A stretch of 8,156 nucleotides of DNA from Thermoleophilia bacterium (lineage in GTDB: Bacteria > Actinomycetota > Thermoleophilia > Gaiellales > Gaiellaceae), in contig JABFWJ010000250.1 of the NCBI GenBank assembly GCA_013362295.1, positions 1 through 8,156 on the forward strand. The letters are read 5' to 3'. Shown in pieces: positions 1 to 5,793 of this stretch. The position numbers and the translations under genes were made by a program. Under the pieces are notes generated by a model, which was not told the DNA's origin, ran no database searches, and saw only the letters and a program-made list of their open reading frames with translations. Within the stretch, counting starts at the first letter, position 1; the number at the start of each line of letters is the position of its first letter.

Positions 1-1
1 C

Positions 2-253
2 GTCGGGGGAGCCGTCGGCGCGGCGTGCGGTGCGCTCGGTTCATCGCCGCTCGTCGCCGGCACGCTGCGACGCGGAGGCACGCGCGGCGGCACCGCGACG
101 CTGCTCGGCCTCGCCGCGCTCGTCGGCGCGGGTCTCGCGTTCGTCCCCGTCGTGGGCTACCTCGAGGCGCTCGCGGTGCCCGTGCTCGGCGCGCGGCTGC
201 GCCGCCGCTCGCCCGACACGCACGCGGGCCTGCGCTCCCTCGCCAAGGACTGA
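2..253 (+). CDS. C-terminal part of an unrecognised membrane protein (5' end outside the window)
   Basis: The frame is open from the window edge to a TGA at 251-253 and gives about 83 residues. It starts with a Gly/Ala-rich stretch and a short basic loop (TLRRGGTRGG). A hydrophobic membrane-spanning segment of about 25-30 residues follows (roughly fragment residues 31-62, LLGLAALVGAGLAFVPVVGY and beyond), then a basic cytoplasmic-type tail with RLRRRSP ending LRSLAKD. The stop codon is immediately followed by the GTG of the phosphodiesterase gene, so the two are probably co-transcribed and translationally coupled. I do not recognise the family from this fragment. The Val/Leu/Gly composition and the coherent frame into a tight junction support a real gene rather than a chance frame. 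Confidence 0.7.
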   Translation, partial: VGGAVGAACGALGSSPLVAGTLRRGGTRGGTATLLGLAALVGAGLAFVPVVGYLEALAVPVLGARLRRRSPDTHAGLRSLAKD

Positions 254-1507
254 GTGCCGGGCCGGCACCAACCGGTCGTCGTGATCGTCATCGACGGTCT
301 GACGCCGTCGATGTTCGAGGCGGCCGACACCCCGGCGATCCGGTTTCTCGCCGAGCACGGCGAGTACCGGCGTTCCTCGTCCGTGTTCCCGTCGCTGACG
401 CCGGTCTGTCTCGCGTCGATCGCCACCGGCGCGCATCCCGACGTGCACGAGATCCCTCACCTCGTGTGGTGGCACCGCGGCGAGCGGCGTATCGTCGAGT
501 ACGGCTCGTCGTTCGGAGCGGTGCGCGCCGCGGGCCTCGCGCGGTCGCTGCGGGACACGATCATCGACCTGAACGCGAAGCACCTCTCGCGCGACGCGGA
601 GACGATCTTCGAGGCGCTCGAGTCGGCCGGTCTGACGACGGGCGCGATCAACATCACGACGTACCGCGGCACGCACCGCCACCTCCCGACGATCCCCGGT
701 GTGCCGGCCGTCAACGGCCCGAAGCGATTCTTCTTCTACTCGCTCTACGAGAGCGACCGCACGGGCGCGCCGATGGCGATCCGCAACCGCGCGCTGGGAT
801 CGATCGATGCGTACGCGGCGTCGGTCGGGCGCTGGCTCGTCACGCGGGACGGCTTCGACGCGCTCGTCTATTACCTGCCGGACTACGACTATGCCTCGCA
901 CGCCGCCGGCCCGGACAGCGCGCACGAGGCGCTGGCGCGCAGCGACGCCGCGATCTCGCAGCTGATGGACGCAGCCGGCGGTCCCGACGCGTTTCTCGAG
1001 CGGTACGCGGTCGTGCTCTGCAGCGACCACGGCCAGTCGTCGGTCGAACAGGTGGCGCGGATCGACGCGGGCGGCGATCTGGTCACGGCTTCCAACCGCG
1101 CCGCGATGATCTACACGGATGCTGCCCGCGCCGTCGCCGAGCGGCTCGACACGCAGCCGGCGGCCGGCATCGTGCTCTTCCAGGAGGATGGGCGACTGGT
1201 CGCCCGGCGTGACGGCGACGAGGACGACGCGCTCCTCGACGAGGTCCCCGACGGCCGGGCGCGGGCGGCCGCGGCGCTGCGGAACCCGAACGCCGGCGAG
1301 GTCCTCGTCTCCGCCGCTTCGGGCTGGGAGTTCCTCGACCTCGCCGGCCGCCACCACCTCGGCGGCGGCAGCCACGGTTCGCTCGAGGCCGCCGACTCGG
1401 AGGTCCCGATGCTGACCGTCGGCCTCGACCCGCCGCCGGCGTCGATCACCGGCGTCAAGGGGCTGGTCGCGGAGCACTTCGGGGTTGCGATCCGTCGTGC
1501 GGCCTGA
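254..1507 (+). CDS. Alkaline phosphatase superfamily protein, type I phosphodiesterase/nucleotide pyrophosphatase-like
   Basis: A 417-residue protein, presumably hydrolysing phosphodiester or phosphomonoester bonds with two metal ions. The superfamily ligand set can be placed in order. D14 lies in VIVIDGL after the first beta strand. T49, in FPSLTP, is the likely nucleophile and is followed by ASIATG. D210 or D212 and H216 lie in LPDYDYASH, D258-H259 in CSDHGQ, and H374 in GGGSHGS near the C terminus. The nucleotide-pyrophosphatase core usually has an Asn three residues after the nucleophile; by my alignment it is Cys52 here. No signal peptide or membrane segment is seen, so it is probably cytoplasmic. 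The GTG start directly abuts the previous stop and has AAGGA at 245-249. The 3' end overlaps pcm by 23 bp. The substrate is unknown; phosphoglycerol transfer or phosphonoacetate hydrolysis are other options within the superfamily. Confidence 0.9.
   Translation: MPGRHQPVVVIVIDGLTPSMFEAADTPAIRFLAEHGEYRRSSSVFPSLTPVCLASIATGAHPDVHEIPHLVWWHRGERRIVEYGSSFGAVRAAGLARSLRDTIIDLNAKHLSRDAETIFEALESAGLTTGAINITTYRGTHRHLPTIPGVPAVNGPKRFFFYSLYESDRTGAPMAIRNRALGSIDAYAASVGRWLVTRDGFDALVYYLPDYDYASHAAGPDSAHEALARSDAAISQLMDAAGGPDAFLERYAVVLCSDHGQSSVEQVARIDAGGDLVTASNRAAMIYTDAARAVAERLDTQPAAGIVLFQEDGRLVARRDGDEDDALLDEVPDGRARAAAALRNPNAGEVLVSAASGWEFLDLAGRHHLGGGSHGSLEAADSEVPMLTVGLDPPPASITGVKGLVAEHFGVAIRRAA
1471..1474 (+). promoter_or_regulatory. 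Shine-Dalgarno-like GGAG for pcm
   Basis: GGAG sits 10 bases before the TTG at 1485 and 22 bases before the in-frame GTG at 1497. The spacing favours the TTG start. It lies inside the phosphodiesterase coding region, and chance occurrence in GC-rich DNA is possible. Confidence 0.45.
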
Positions 1508-2132
1508 CTGGGTCGAACGCCAGCTGCGACGGCGCGGGATTCGCGACGAGCGGGTGCTGGAGGCGATGCGGCGGGTGCCGCGCGAGGCGTTCGTTCCGGC
1601 CGCCGCGCGCCGGCATGCGTACGCCGACGCCGCGCTCGCGCTCTCGCACGGACAGACGATCTCGCAGCCGTACGTGGTCGCGCTGATCTGCCAGGCGCTC
1701 GAGCTGCAGGGCGGCGAGCGGGTGCTCGACGTCGGCACAGGCTCCGGCTACCAGGCCGCGGTGCTGGTGGAGCTCGGCAGCGACGTCGTCTCCGTCGAGC
1801 GGATCCCCGAGCTGGCGGAGGAGGCTCGCCGGAACCTCGCGGCCGCCGGGTACGACGTCGAGGTGCGTGTGGGGGACGGCGCGCTCGGTGTGCCGGAGCG
1901 CGCACCCTTCGAGGCGATCGCCGTCGCGGCGTCCGCGGCGAACCTGCCGGCGCCGCTCTACGACCAGCTCGCCGAGAACGGCCGGCTCGTCCTGCCGATC
2001 GACGAGAGCCTTGTCGCCGTGACGCGCACGGCATCCGGTCCGCGGACGCGCTTCCTCTCCCCGGTCCGCTTCGTGCCGCTCGTGCACGGTCTGCCGGATC
2101 GCGGTTTGCCGGATCACGGTTTGCCGGATTGA
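1485..2132 (+). CDS. pcm: Protein-L-isoaspartate O-methyltransferase
   Basis: A 215-residue AdoMet-dependent enzyme that methylates L-isoaspartyl residues in aged proteins so that they can revert to aspartate. An N-terminal helical region contains VPREAFVP (31-38). The family signature GQTISQP is at 56-62. AdoMet motif I, DVGTGSGYQ, is at 82-90, with the acidic SVERI of motif post-I after it and the GDG...APFEAIAV segment later. The core ends with RFVPLVHG, the usual family end. An extra tail, LPDRGLPDHGLPD, is made entirely by a 15-bp tandem repeat. The TTG start at 1485 is preferred because GGAG lies at 1471-1474; an in-frame GTG at 1497 is the alternative and would lose only four residues. 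The gene overlaps the upstream phosphodiesterase gene by 23 bp, which suggests coupled translation. It is probably cytoplasmic. Confidence 0.95.
   Translation: MRSVVRPDWVERQLRRRGIRDERVLEAMRRVPREAFVPAAARRHAYADAALALSHGQTISQPYVVALICQALELQGGERVLDVGTGSGYQAAVLVELGSDVVSVERIPELAEEARRNLAAAGYDVEVRVGDGALGVPERAPFEAIAVAASAANLPAPLYDQLAENGRLVLPIDESLVAVTRTASGPRTRFLSPVRFVPLVHGLPDRGLPDHGLPD
2085..2129 (+). repeat. Three 15-bp in-frame tandem repeats at the 3' end of pcm
   Basis: Three contiguous units at 2085-2099, 2100-2114 and 2115-2129 follow the pattern C(A/G)CGGT(C/T)TGCCGGAT. Unit 1 differs from unit 3 at one base and unit 2 differs from unit 3 at one base. Each unit is five codons and encodes HGLPD, RGLPD and HGLPD. 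The last unit ends exactly at the TGA stop (2130-2132). The first unit begins inside the conserved end of the methyltransferase (VHG), so the array probably arose by slippage duplication of the ancestral gene end. Confidence 0.95.
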
Positions 2133-2156
2133 CCACGGGGGATTACCCGGCCGGTC

Positions 2157-2489
2157 ATGTGGGGCCGTTCTGCGTCGGAGGTGCTGTCGCTTCCCGTCCG
2201 TCTGCACGGGATCCAGCTCGGCCGGCCCGTCGAGGCGCTGCTCGATCCGGCGTCCGACCGGCTGCTCGGCTTCGAGATCGTGTGCGGCGACGGCGCTCGG
2301 CGCTTTCTGCCGTTCGCGGTCGCGCGGCTCGGAACGGACGAGATCGCGCTCGACTCGGCCCTCGCCCTGATCGACGAGCGTGACGTCGGTTACTACCGCC
2401 GCAGGTCGCGGACGCTCGCCGAAGCCGGCTACGAGGATCCCTGGATCGACGACGACGGCGGCGTGCACGAGGCGCTGAGCGCGGCCTGA
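2157..2489 (+). CDS. Small PRC-barrel-like domain protein
   Basis: A 110-residue soluble protein. Residues about 9-75 resemble the PRC-barrel pattern: a short strand (VLSLPVRLHG), then LGRPVEALLDPASDRLLGFEIVC with the typical 'V.d.l.D...g.l.gf.v' rhythm, then a GARRFLPFAVARLG strand and turn before an IALDSALALID segment. The tail is charged, with YYRRRSR and an acidic WIDDDGG near the C terminus. PRC-barrel domains occur in RimM and in photosynthetic reaction centre H subunits, and as small stand-alone proteins that bind partners. No specific role can be assigned. The ATG follows the pcm stop by 24 bp and a G-rich stretch (2137-2142) lies 14 bases upstream, rather far for a ribosome binding site. 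Likely the last gene of the first operon. The domain call is by pattern recognition only. Confidence 0.75.
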   Translation: MWGRSASEVLSLPVRLHGIQLGRPVEALLDPASDRLLGFEIVCGDGARRFLPFAVARLGTDEIALDSALALIDERDVGYYRRRSRTLAEAGYEDPWIDDDGGVHEALSAA

Positions 2490-2505
2490 AATCGCCGCGG
2501 AACGG

Positions 2506-2511
2506 TAGCCT
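2506..2511 (+). promoter_or_regulatory. Putative -10 box of a leaderless promoter for the GtrA-family gene
   Basis: TAGCCT matches the TANNNT -10 pattern and ends 6 bases before the GTG at 2518. Transcription would then start at or very near the first base of the start codon. No Shine-Dalgarno sequence is present before this GTG, which fits leaderless translation, common in high-GC actinobacteria. No convincing -35 box is seen, and the preceding gene ends only 17 bases earlier at 2489. Confidence 0.5.
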
Positions 2512-2517
2512 CGCGCC

Positions 2518-2928
2518 GTGTCCGTCTCGTCTCGCGCCGCAACGGCGCTCCGTCAGCGCCACAACTGGGTCCAGCTGATCAAGTTCGGCGTGGTCGGCGC
2601 GAGCGGTTTCGTGATCAACCTCGCGGTCTACCAGTCGATTCTCGGCATCGGTGCGCACAGCGCGGCGGCAGTGTCGTTCGTCGTCTCCGCGGCGAGTAAC
2701 TACTGGTGGAACCGCCACTGGACGTTCGTGGGCCAGAAGGGCAACTTCGCCCTGCAGGGCGCGCGGTTCTACGTCGTCTCGCTCGCAGCGTTCGCCGTCA
2801 ACCAGCTGTGGCTCGCCGTGTTCCTGGACTGGCTCGGCTGGGGGAAGCTCGTCTCGCAGGCACTCGCGATCATCCTCGTGACCCCGCTCAACTTCCTCGG
2901 CAACAAGCTCTGGTCGTTTCGACATTGA
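2518..2928 (+). CDS. GtrA family membrane protein
   Basis: A 136-residue integral membrane protein with the four-helix layout and length typical of GtrA/DPMS-related proteins. A basic N-terminal stretch leads into TM1 (about 20-42, LIKFGVVGASGFVINLAVY). TM2 is at about 46-60 and is followed by the hallmark SNYWWNRHWTF (60-70). TM3 is at about 84-105 and TM4 at about 113-128. The second copy of the motif, LNFLGNKLWSF, lies at the C terminus. Family members are linked to moving polyprenyl-phosphate-linked sugars across the membrane or assisting the glycosyltransferases that use them. The next gene starts within the stop codon of this one (TTGA overlap) and is a GT-C-like enzyme, which supports a role in supplying lipid-linked sugar. 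The start is GTG with an apparent leaderless promoter. The sugar is unknown. Confidence 0.93.
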   Translation: MSVSSRAATALRQRHNWVQLIKFGVVGASGFVINLAVYQSILGIGAHSAAAVSFVVSAASNYWWNRHWTFVGQKGNFALQGARFYVVSLAAFAVNQLWLAVFLDWLGWGKLVSQALAIILVTPLNFLGNKLWSFRH

Positions 2929-4649
2929 GGTTCCTCCTCGTCGTCGCGCTCGCCGTCGCGTTCGTCCCGGCGGCACGCGGCGCGACGCAGACGTCGGTTC
3001 CCAACCCGATCACGACGACGACGCCGCTCGCGCAGACGAAGCCGCGCACGACGCAGAGCCAGGCGATCAAGCTCTTCGTCGCGAACGACAAGATCGCCGA
3101 CTGGCTGACGCGTTACCCGCCGAAGCCGACGACCGACGCGACGTTCAAGCAAGGCATCTGGACCGTGAACGTCTGGTCGGGTCGCGCCGGTGAGATCGCG
3201 ACGGGCAAGATCGACGACGGCACCGGCGCGGTCGTCGAAGCCTGGACCGGGCCACAGGTCGCGTGGAAGATGGCACGCGGGTACAAGGGCGCGTTCGGCG
3301 GCGCGAAGATCAACAGCTACACGATCTGGCTCGGGATGTGCGGGATCTTCCTGCTCGGGCTCGCCGACTGGCGACGGCCGTTGTCGTTGCGCAATGCCGA
3401 CCTGCTCGTCCTGCTCTCACTGTCCGTGTCGCTGTGGTTCTTCAACCGCGGCGACATCTTCACGGCGATGCCGCTTGCCTACCCGCCGCTCGTGTGGCTC
3501 CTGGCCCGCTGCGTGTGGATCGCCCGCGACGACCGCGCCCCGCGCGCCGTCGGCGTGTGGCCCGTGTGGGTGCTGGCCGCGGCGACGGTCTTTCTCGCCG
3601 GCTTTCGCGTCGGGCTGAACTGGCGCTCCTCGAACGTGATCGACGTCGGCTACTCGGGTGTGATCGGCGCCGACCGGATCATGCACGGCGAGAGCCCGTA
3701 CGGTCACTTCCCGGTCGAGGACCCGCGGCCGAAATGCGGCCCCGCAGACGCGGACGGCGAGGTGCGCGACCGCATTCAGACGAACGGCAAGTGCGAGACC
3801 GCAAACCCGCTCGGAGACACGTACGGGCCGATGTCGTACCTCGCCTACATTCCCGGCTACGAGGTCTTCGGCTGGAGCCACAAATGGGACAAGCTGCGTT
3901 CGGTCCACTTCACGTCGATCCTGTTCGACCTCCTCGCGCTCGTCGGGCTCGCGCTCGTCGGCCGCCGCTTCGGCGGGCCTCGACTCGCGGCGACCGCGGC
4001 GTTCGCGTGGGCGGCGTGGCCGTTCACGCAGTATGCGTCGAGCTCGAACACGAACGACGCGATCGCCCCGGCGCTCCTCGTGTGGGGCTTCCTCGTGCTG
4101 ACCAGCGACCTCGGCCGTGGGGCGTTCGTCGCCCTGTCCGGCTGGACGAAGTTCGCATCGCTGCTCGTCCTGCCGTTGTGGTCCGGCTATCCCGAGGCGC
4201 GGCGGCCGCGGCCCGCTGCGCTCGCGCTCGCCGGCTTCGCGCTCGCGAGCGCCGTGTTGTTCTCGGTGTTCCTGCTCGAGCCGTCGGTCCTCCACGCCGC
4301 GCGCGTCTTCTTCGACCGCACCGTGCGCTACCAGGTCGGACGCGCGTCGCCGTTCTCGCTGTGGGACTGGGGTCAGTACCACGCCAAGGGCATCCCCGAT
4401 CTGCACCTCGTCCAGCTCGTGTTGCAGATCGTCCTCGTCGCCGGCGCGCTCGGCCTCGCCTGGTTCCCGCGGCGCCGCTCGCCGCTGCGCATGGCCGCGC
4501 TCACCGCCGCGGTCCTGATCGGGTTCGAGCTCGTCCTGACGCACTGGTTCTACCTCTACCTCCCGTGGTTCTTCCCGTTCGTGGCGCTCGCGCTGCTCGC
4601 GCCGCTCCCGGGGCGCGCGCCCGATGCAGAGCCTCCGCTCGCGGCCTGA
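2925..4649 (+). CDS. Polytopic membrane protein, GT-C/GT87-like glycosyltransferase with exported N-terminal domain
   Basis: From the TTG at 2925 the product has 574 residues. This start overlaps the gtrA-family stop (TTGA) and gives a clean signal sequence, RFLLVVALAVAFVPAARG (2-19). The frame is open further upstream, but that part lies inside the GtrA gene and is not protein-like. After a Thr/Pro-rich linker, residues about 77-125 form a soluble segment with Trp residues and IDDGTG...AWTGPQVAW, faintly like a PepSY-type fold. Then come about 11 membrane segments. GT-C-like landmarks are GESPYG (255-260), DTYGP (298-302), NTND (375-378) and a helix with K409 in SGWTKFASLLVLPLW. The loop between GESPYG and DTYGP holds Cys271 and Cys290, possibly disulfide-bonded outside the cell. 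It probably transfers sugar from a polyprenyl-phosphate donor, but the substrate is unknown and catalytic residues are not proven. It overlaps the next gene by 26 bp. Confidence 0.82.
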   Translation: MRFLLVVALAVAFVPAARGATQTSVPNPITTTTPLAQTKPRTTQSQAIKLFVANDKIADWLTRYPPKPTTDATFKQGIWTVNVWSGRAGEIATGKIDDGTGAVVEAWTGPQVAWKMARGYKGAFGGAKINSYTIWLGMCGIFLLGLADWRRPLSLRNADLLVLLSLSVSLWFFNRGDIFTAMPLAYPPLVWLLARCVWIARDDRAPRAVGVWPVWVLAAATVFLAGFRVGLNWRSSNVIDVGYSGVIGADRIMHGESPYGHFPVEDPRPKCGPADADGEVRDRIQTNGKCETANPLGDTYGPMSYLAYIPGYEVFGWSHKWDKLRSVHFTSILFDLLALVGLALVGRRFGGPRLAATAAFAWAAWPFTQYASSSNTNDAIAPALLVWGFLVLTSDLGRGAFVALSGWTKFASLLVLPLWSGYPEARRPRPAALALAGFALASAVLFSVFLLEPSVLHAARVFFDRTVRYQVGRASPFSLWDWGQYHAKGIPDLHLVQLVLQIVLVAGALGLAWFPRRRSPLRMAALTAAVLIGFELVLTHWFYLYLPWFFPFVALALLAPLPGRAPDAEPPLAA

Positions 4650-5748
4650 GCTCAAGGCCGCGCTCGCCGGCCTCTTCCTGCTCTGCTGGGGCCTCGTGCA
4701 CCTCGACTTCTGGTCGAAGCACGCCATCGTCGACTGGCCGACGTACGAGCGGTACGGCATCGCGATCCTGCACGGCCTCGTGCCCTACCGCGACTTTGCG
4801 GTCGAGTATCCACCGGGCGCGCTCGTCGTCTTCATCCTGCCGGCCGAGTTCGGCGACTACGCCTCCGCCTTCGCGTGGGAGATGGCCGTGTGCGGGGTCC
4901 TGCTCGTCGTGGCCGTCGCGACGATCCGCGCCAGGGCGGGCCTCTACGTCGCGCTCGCGCCCGTCCTCGCGGGATCGCTCATCCTCTCGCGCTTCGACCT
5001 CTGGCCGGCGCTGCTCGGCGTCGCCGCGCTCGGCGCGCTGCTGCGCGAGCGGCACCGTCTCGGCTGGGGTCTCCTCGGCGCCGGCGTCGCCGCGAAGCTG
5101 TGGCCGTTCGTGCTGGTGCCCCTCGCGCTCGTGTGGTCATACCGCGCGGGCCGCGCTCGCGCCGCGCTCGTGGGACTGGCGGTCGCGGCGGTCGCGTTCG
5201 TGCCGTTCGCGCTCCTCGCGCCGCGCGGTCTCTGGGAGAGCGTGCGTGGGCAGGCGGTACGGCCGCTGCAGATCGAGAGCCTCGGTGCCTCGCTCTTCAC
5301 GACGTTCGGCCACCCGCACGTGATCACGACCCACGGCTCGCAGAACGTCGCCGGCCACGGCGCGGTGGGCACGGTCTTCGCCGTGCTGCAGGTGACGGCG
5401 CTCGTCGCCGTGTGGATCGCCTTCGCGCGCGGGCCGGCGACCGGCCCGCGGCTTCTGCGCTACTCGGCGGCCGCCGTGTGCGCGTTCGTCGCGTTCGGGA
5501 AGGTGCTGTCGCCGCAGTTCCTCCTCTGGTTGATCCCCCTCGTGCCGCTCGTCCGCGGCCGTCGCGGGCTCGCTGCGACTGCGCTGCTGACCGCGGCGCT
5601 CCTGCTCACGCAGGTCTGGTTCCCCGACTCGTATTTCGACTACGTCGGGTCGTTCCGCCACGCGGGCGTCGTGCTCGTGCGGGACGTCACGCTCGTCGTC
5701 CTGCTCGCCGTCCTCGTGTGGCCGGAGCCGGTTGCATCGCATGCGTAA
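4624..5748 (+). CDS. GT87 (DUF2029) family membrane glycosyltransferase, mannosyltransferase-like
   Basis: A 374-residue polytopic membrane protein with about ten helices. Landmarks of the GT87/DUF2029 family appear in order. D37 after the first helix is followed by WPTYERYG. LVPYRDFAVEYPPG ends at residue 65, with EYPPG at 61-65. SRFDLWP is at 122-128, a KLWPF helix begins at K158, and KVLSPQF is at 293-299 followed by LLWLIPLVPL. Known members, such as the actinobacterial PimE-like and alpha-mannosyltransferase enzymes, use polyprenyl-phosphate-mannose on the outer membrane face, so this is probably a similar extracytoplasmic sugar transfer. The acceptor is unknown. The ATG at 4624 lies inside the preceding gene (26-bp overlap) with a weak G-rich ribosome-binding stretch at about 4609-4613, so translation is probably coupled. 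It is the third member of the GtrA/GT/GT set. Confidence 0.88.
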   Translation: MQSLRSRPELKAALAGLFLLCWGLVHLDFWSKHAIVDWPTYERYGIAILHGLVPYRDFAVEYPPGALVVFILPAEFGDYASAFAWEMAVCGVLLVVAVATIRARAGLYVALAPVLAGSLILSRFDLWPALLGVAALGALLRERHRLGWGLLGAGVAAKLWPFVLVPLALVWSYRAGRARAALVGLAVAAVAFVPFALLAPRGLWESVRGQAVRPLQIESLGASLFTTFGHPHVITTHGSQNVAGHGAVGTVFAVLQVTALVAVWIAFARGPATGPRLLRYSAAAVCAFVAFGKVLSPQFLLWLIPLVPLVRGRRGLAATALLTAALLLTQVWFPDSYFDYVGSFRHAGVVLVRDVTLVVLLAVLVWPEPVASHA

Positions 5749-5781
5749 ATCACGCACAGTCAAAGCTGGATCGTCGACATC

Positions 5782-5788
5782 AGGAGGT
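5782..5788 (+). promoter_or_regulatory. Strong Shine-Dalgarno sequence for the amine oxidase gene
   Basis: AGGAGGT is a near-perfect anti-16S match and lies 5 bases before the TTG at 5794. It decides in favour of this TTG as start. It is by far the best ribosome binding site in the window and suggests efficient independent initiation despite the rare start codon. Confidence 0.85.
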
Positions 5789-5793
5789 CGGAC

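Noticed and set aside
41..1738. A long open frame on the minus strand opposite the phosphodiesterase and pcm genes
   Set aside because: It is an antisense shadow of very GC-rich codons, with Arg-rich low-complexity translation and no recognisable domain, while the plus strand carries two clear enzyme families.
2085..2129. CRISPR-like array
   Set aside because: The units are directly contiguous 15-bp repeats without spacers and in frame with pcm, so this is a coding tandem repeat.
2706..2924. Upstream extension of the first glycosyltransferase-like frame
   Set aside because: It lies inside the GtrA gene in another frame and lacks protein-like sequence. The TTG at 2925 yields a signal sequence directly.
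3263..5323. A long plus-strand frame overlapping both glycosyltransferase genes
   Set aside because: The Arg/Ala/Pro-rich product spans two genes whose own frames encode membrane helices and GT87 motifs.
5749..5793. Promoter before the amine oxidase gene
   Set aside because: No convincing -35/-10 pair is visible in the 45-bp gap. A promoter may exist there or further upstream, but the sequence does not support a specific site.
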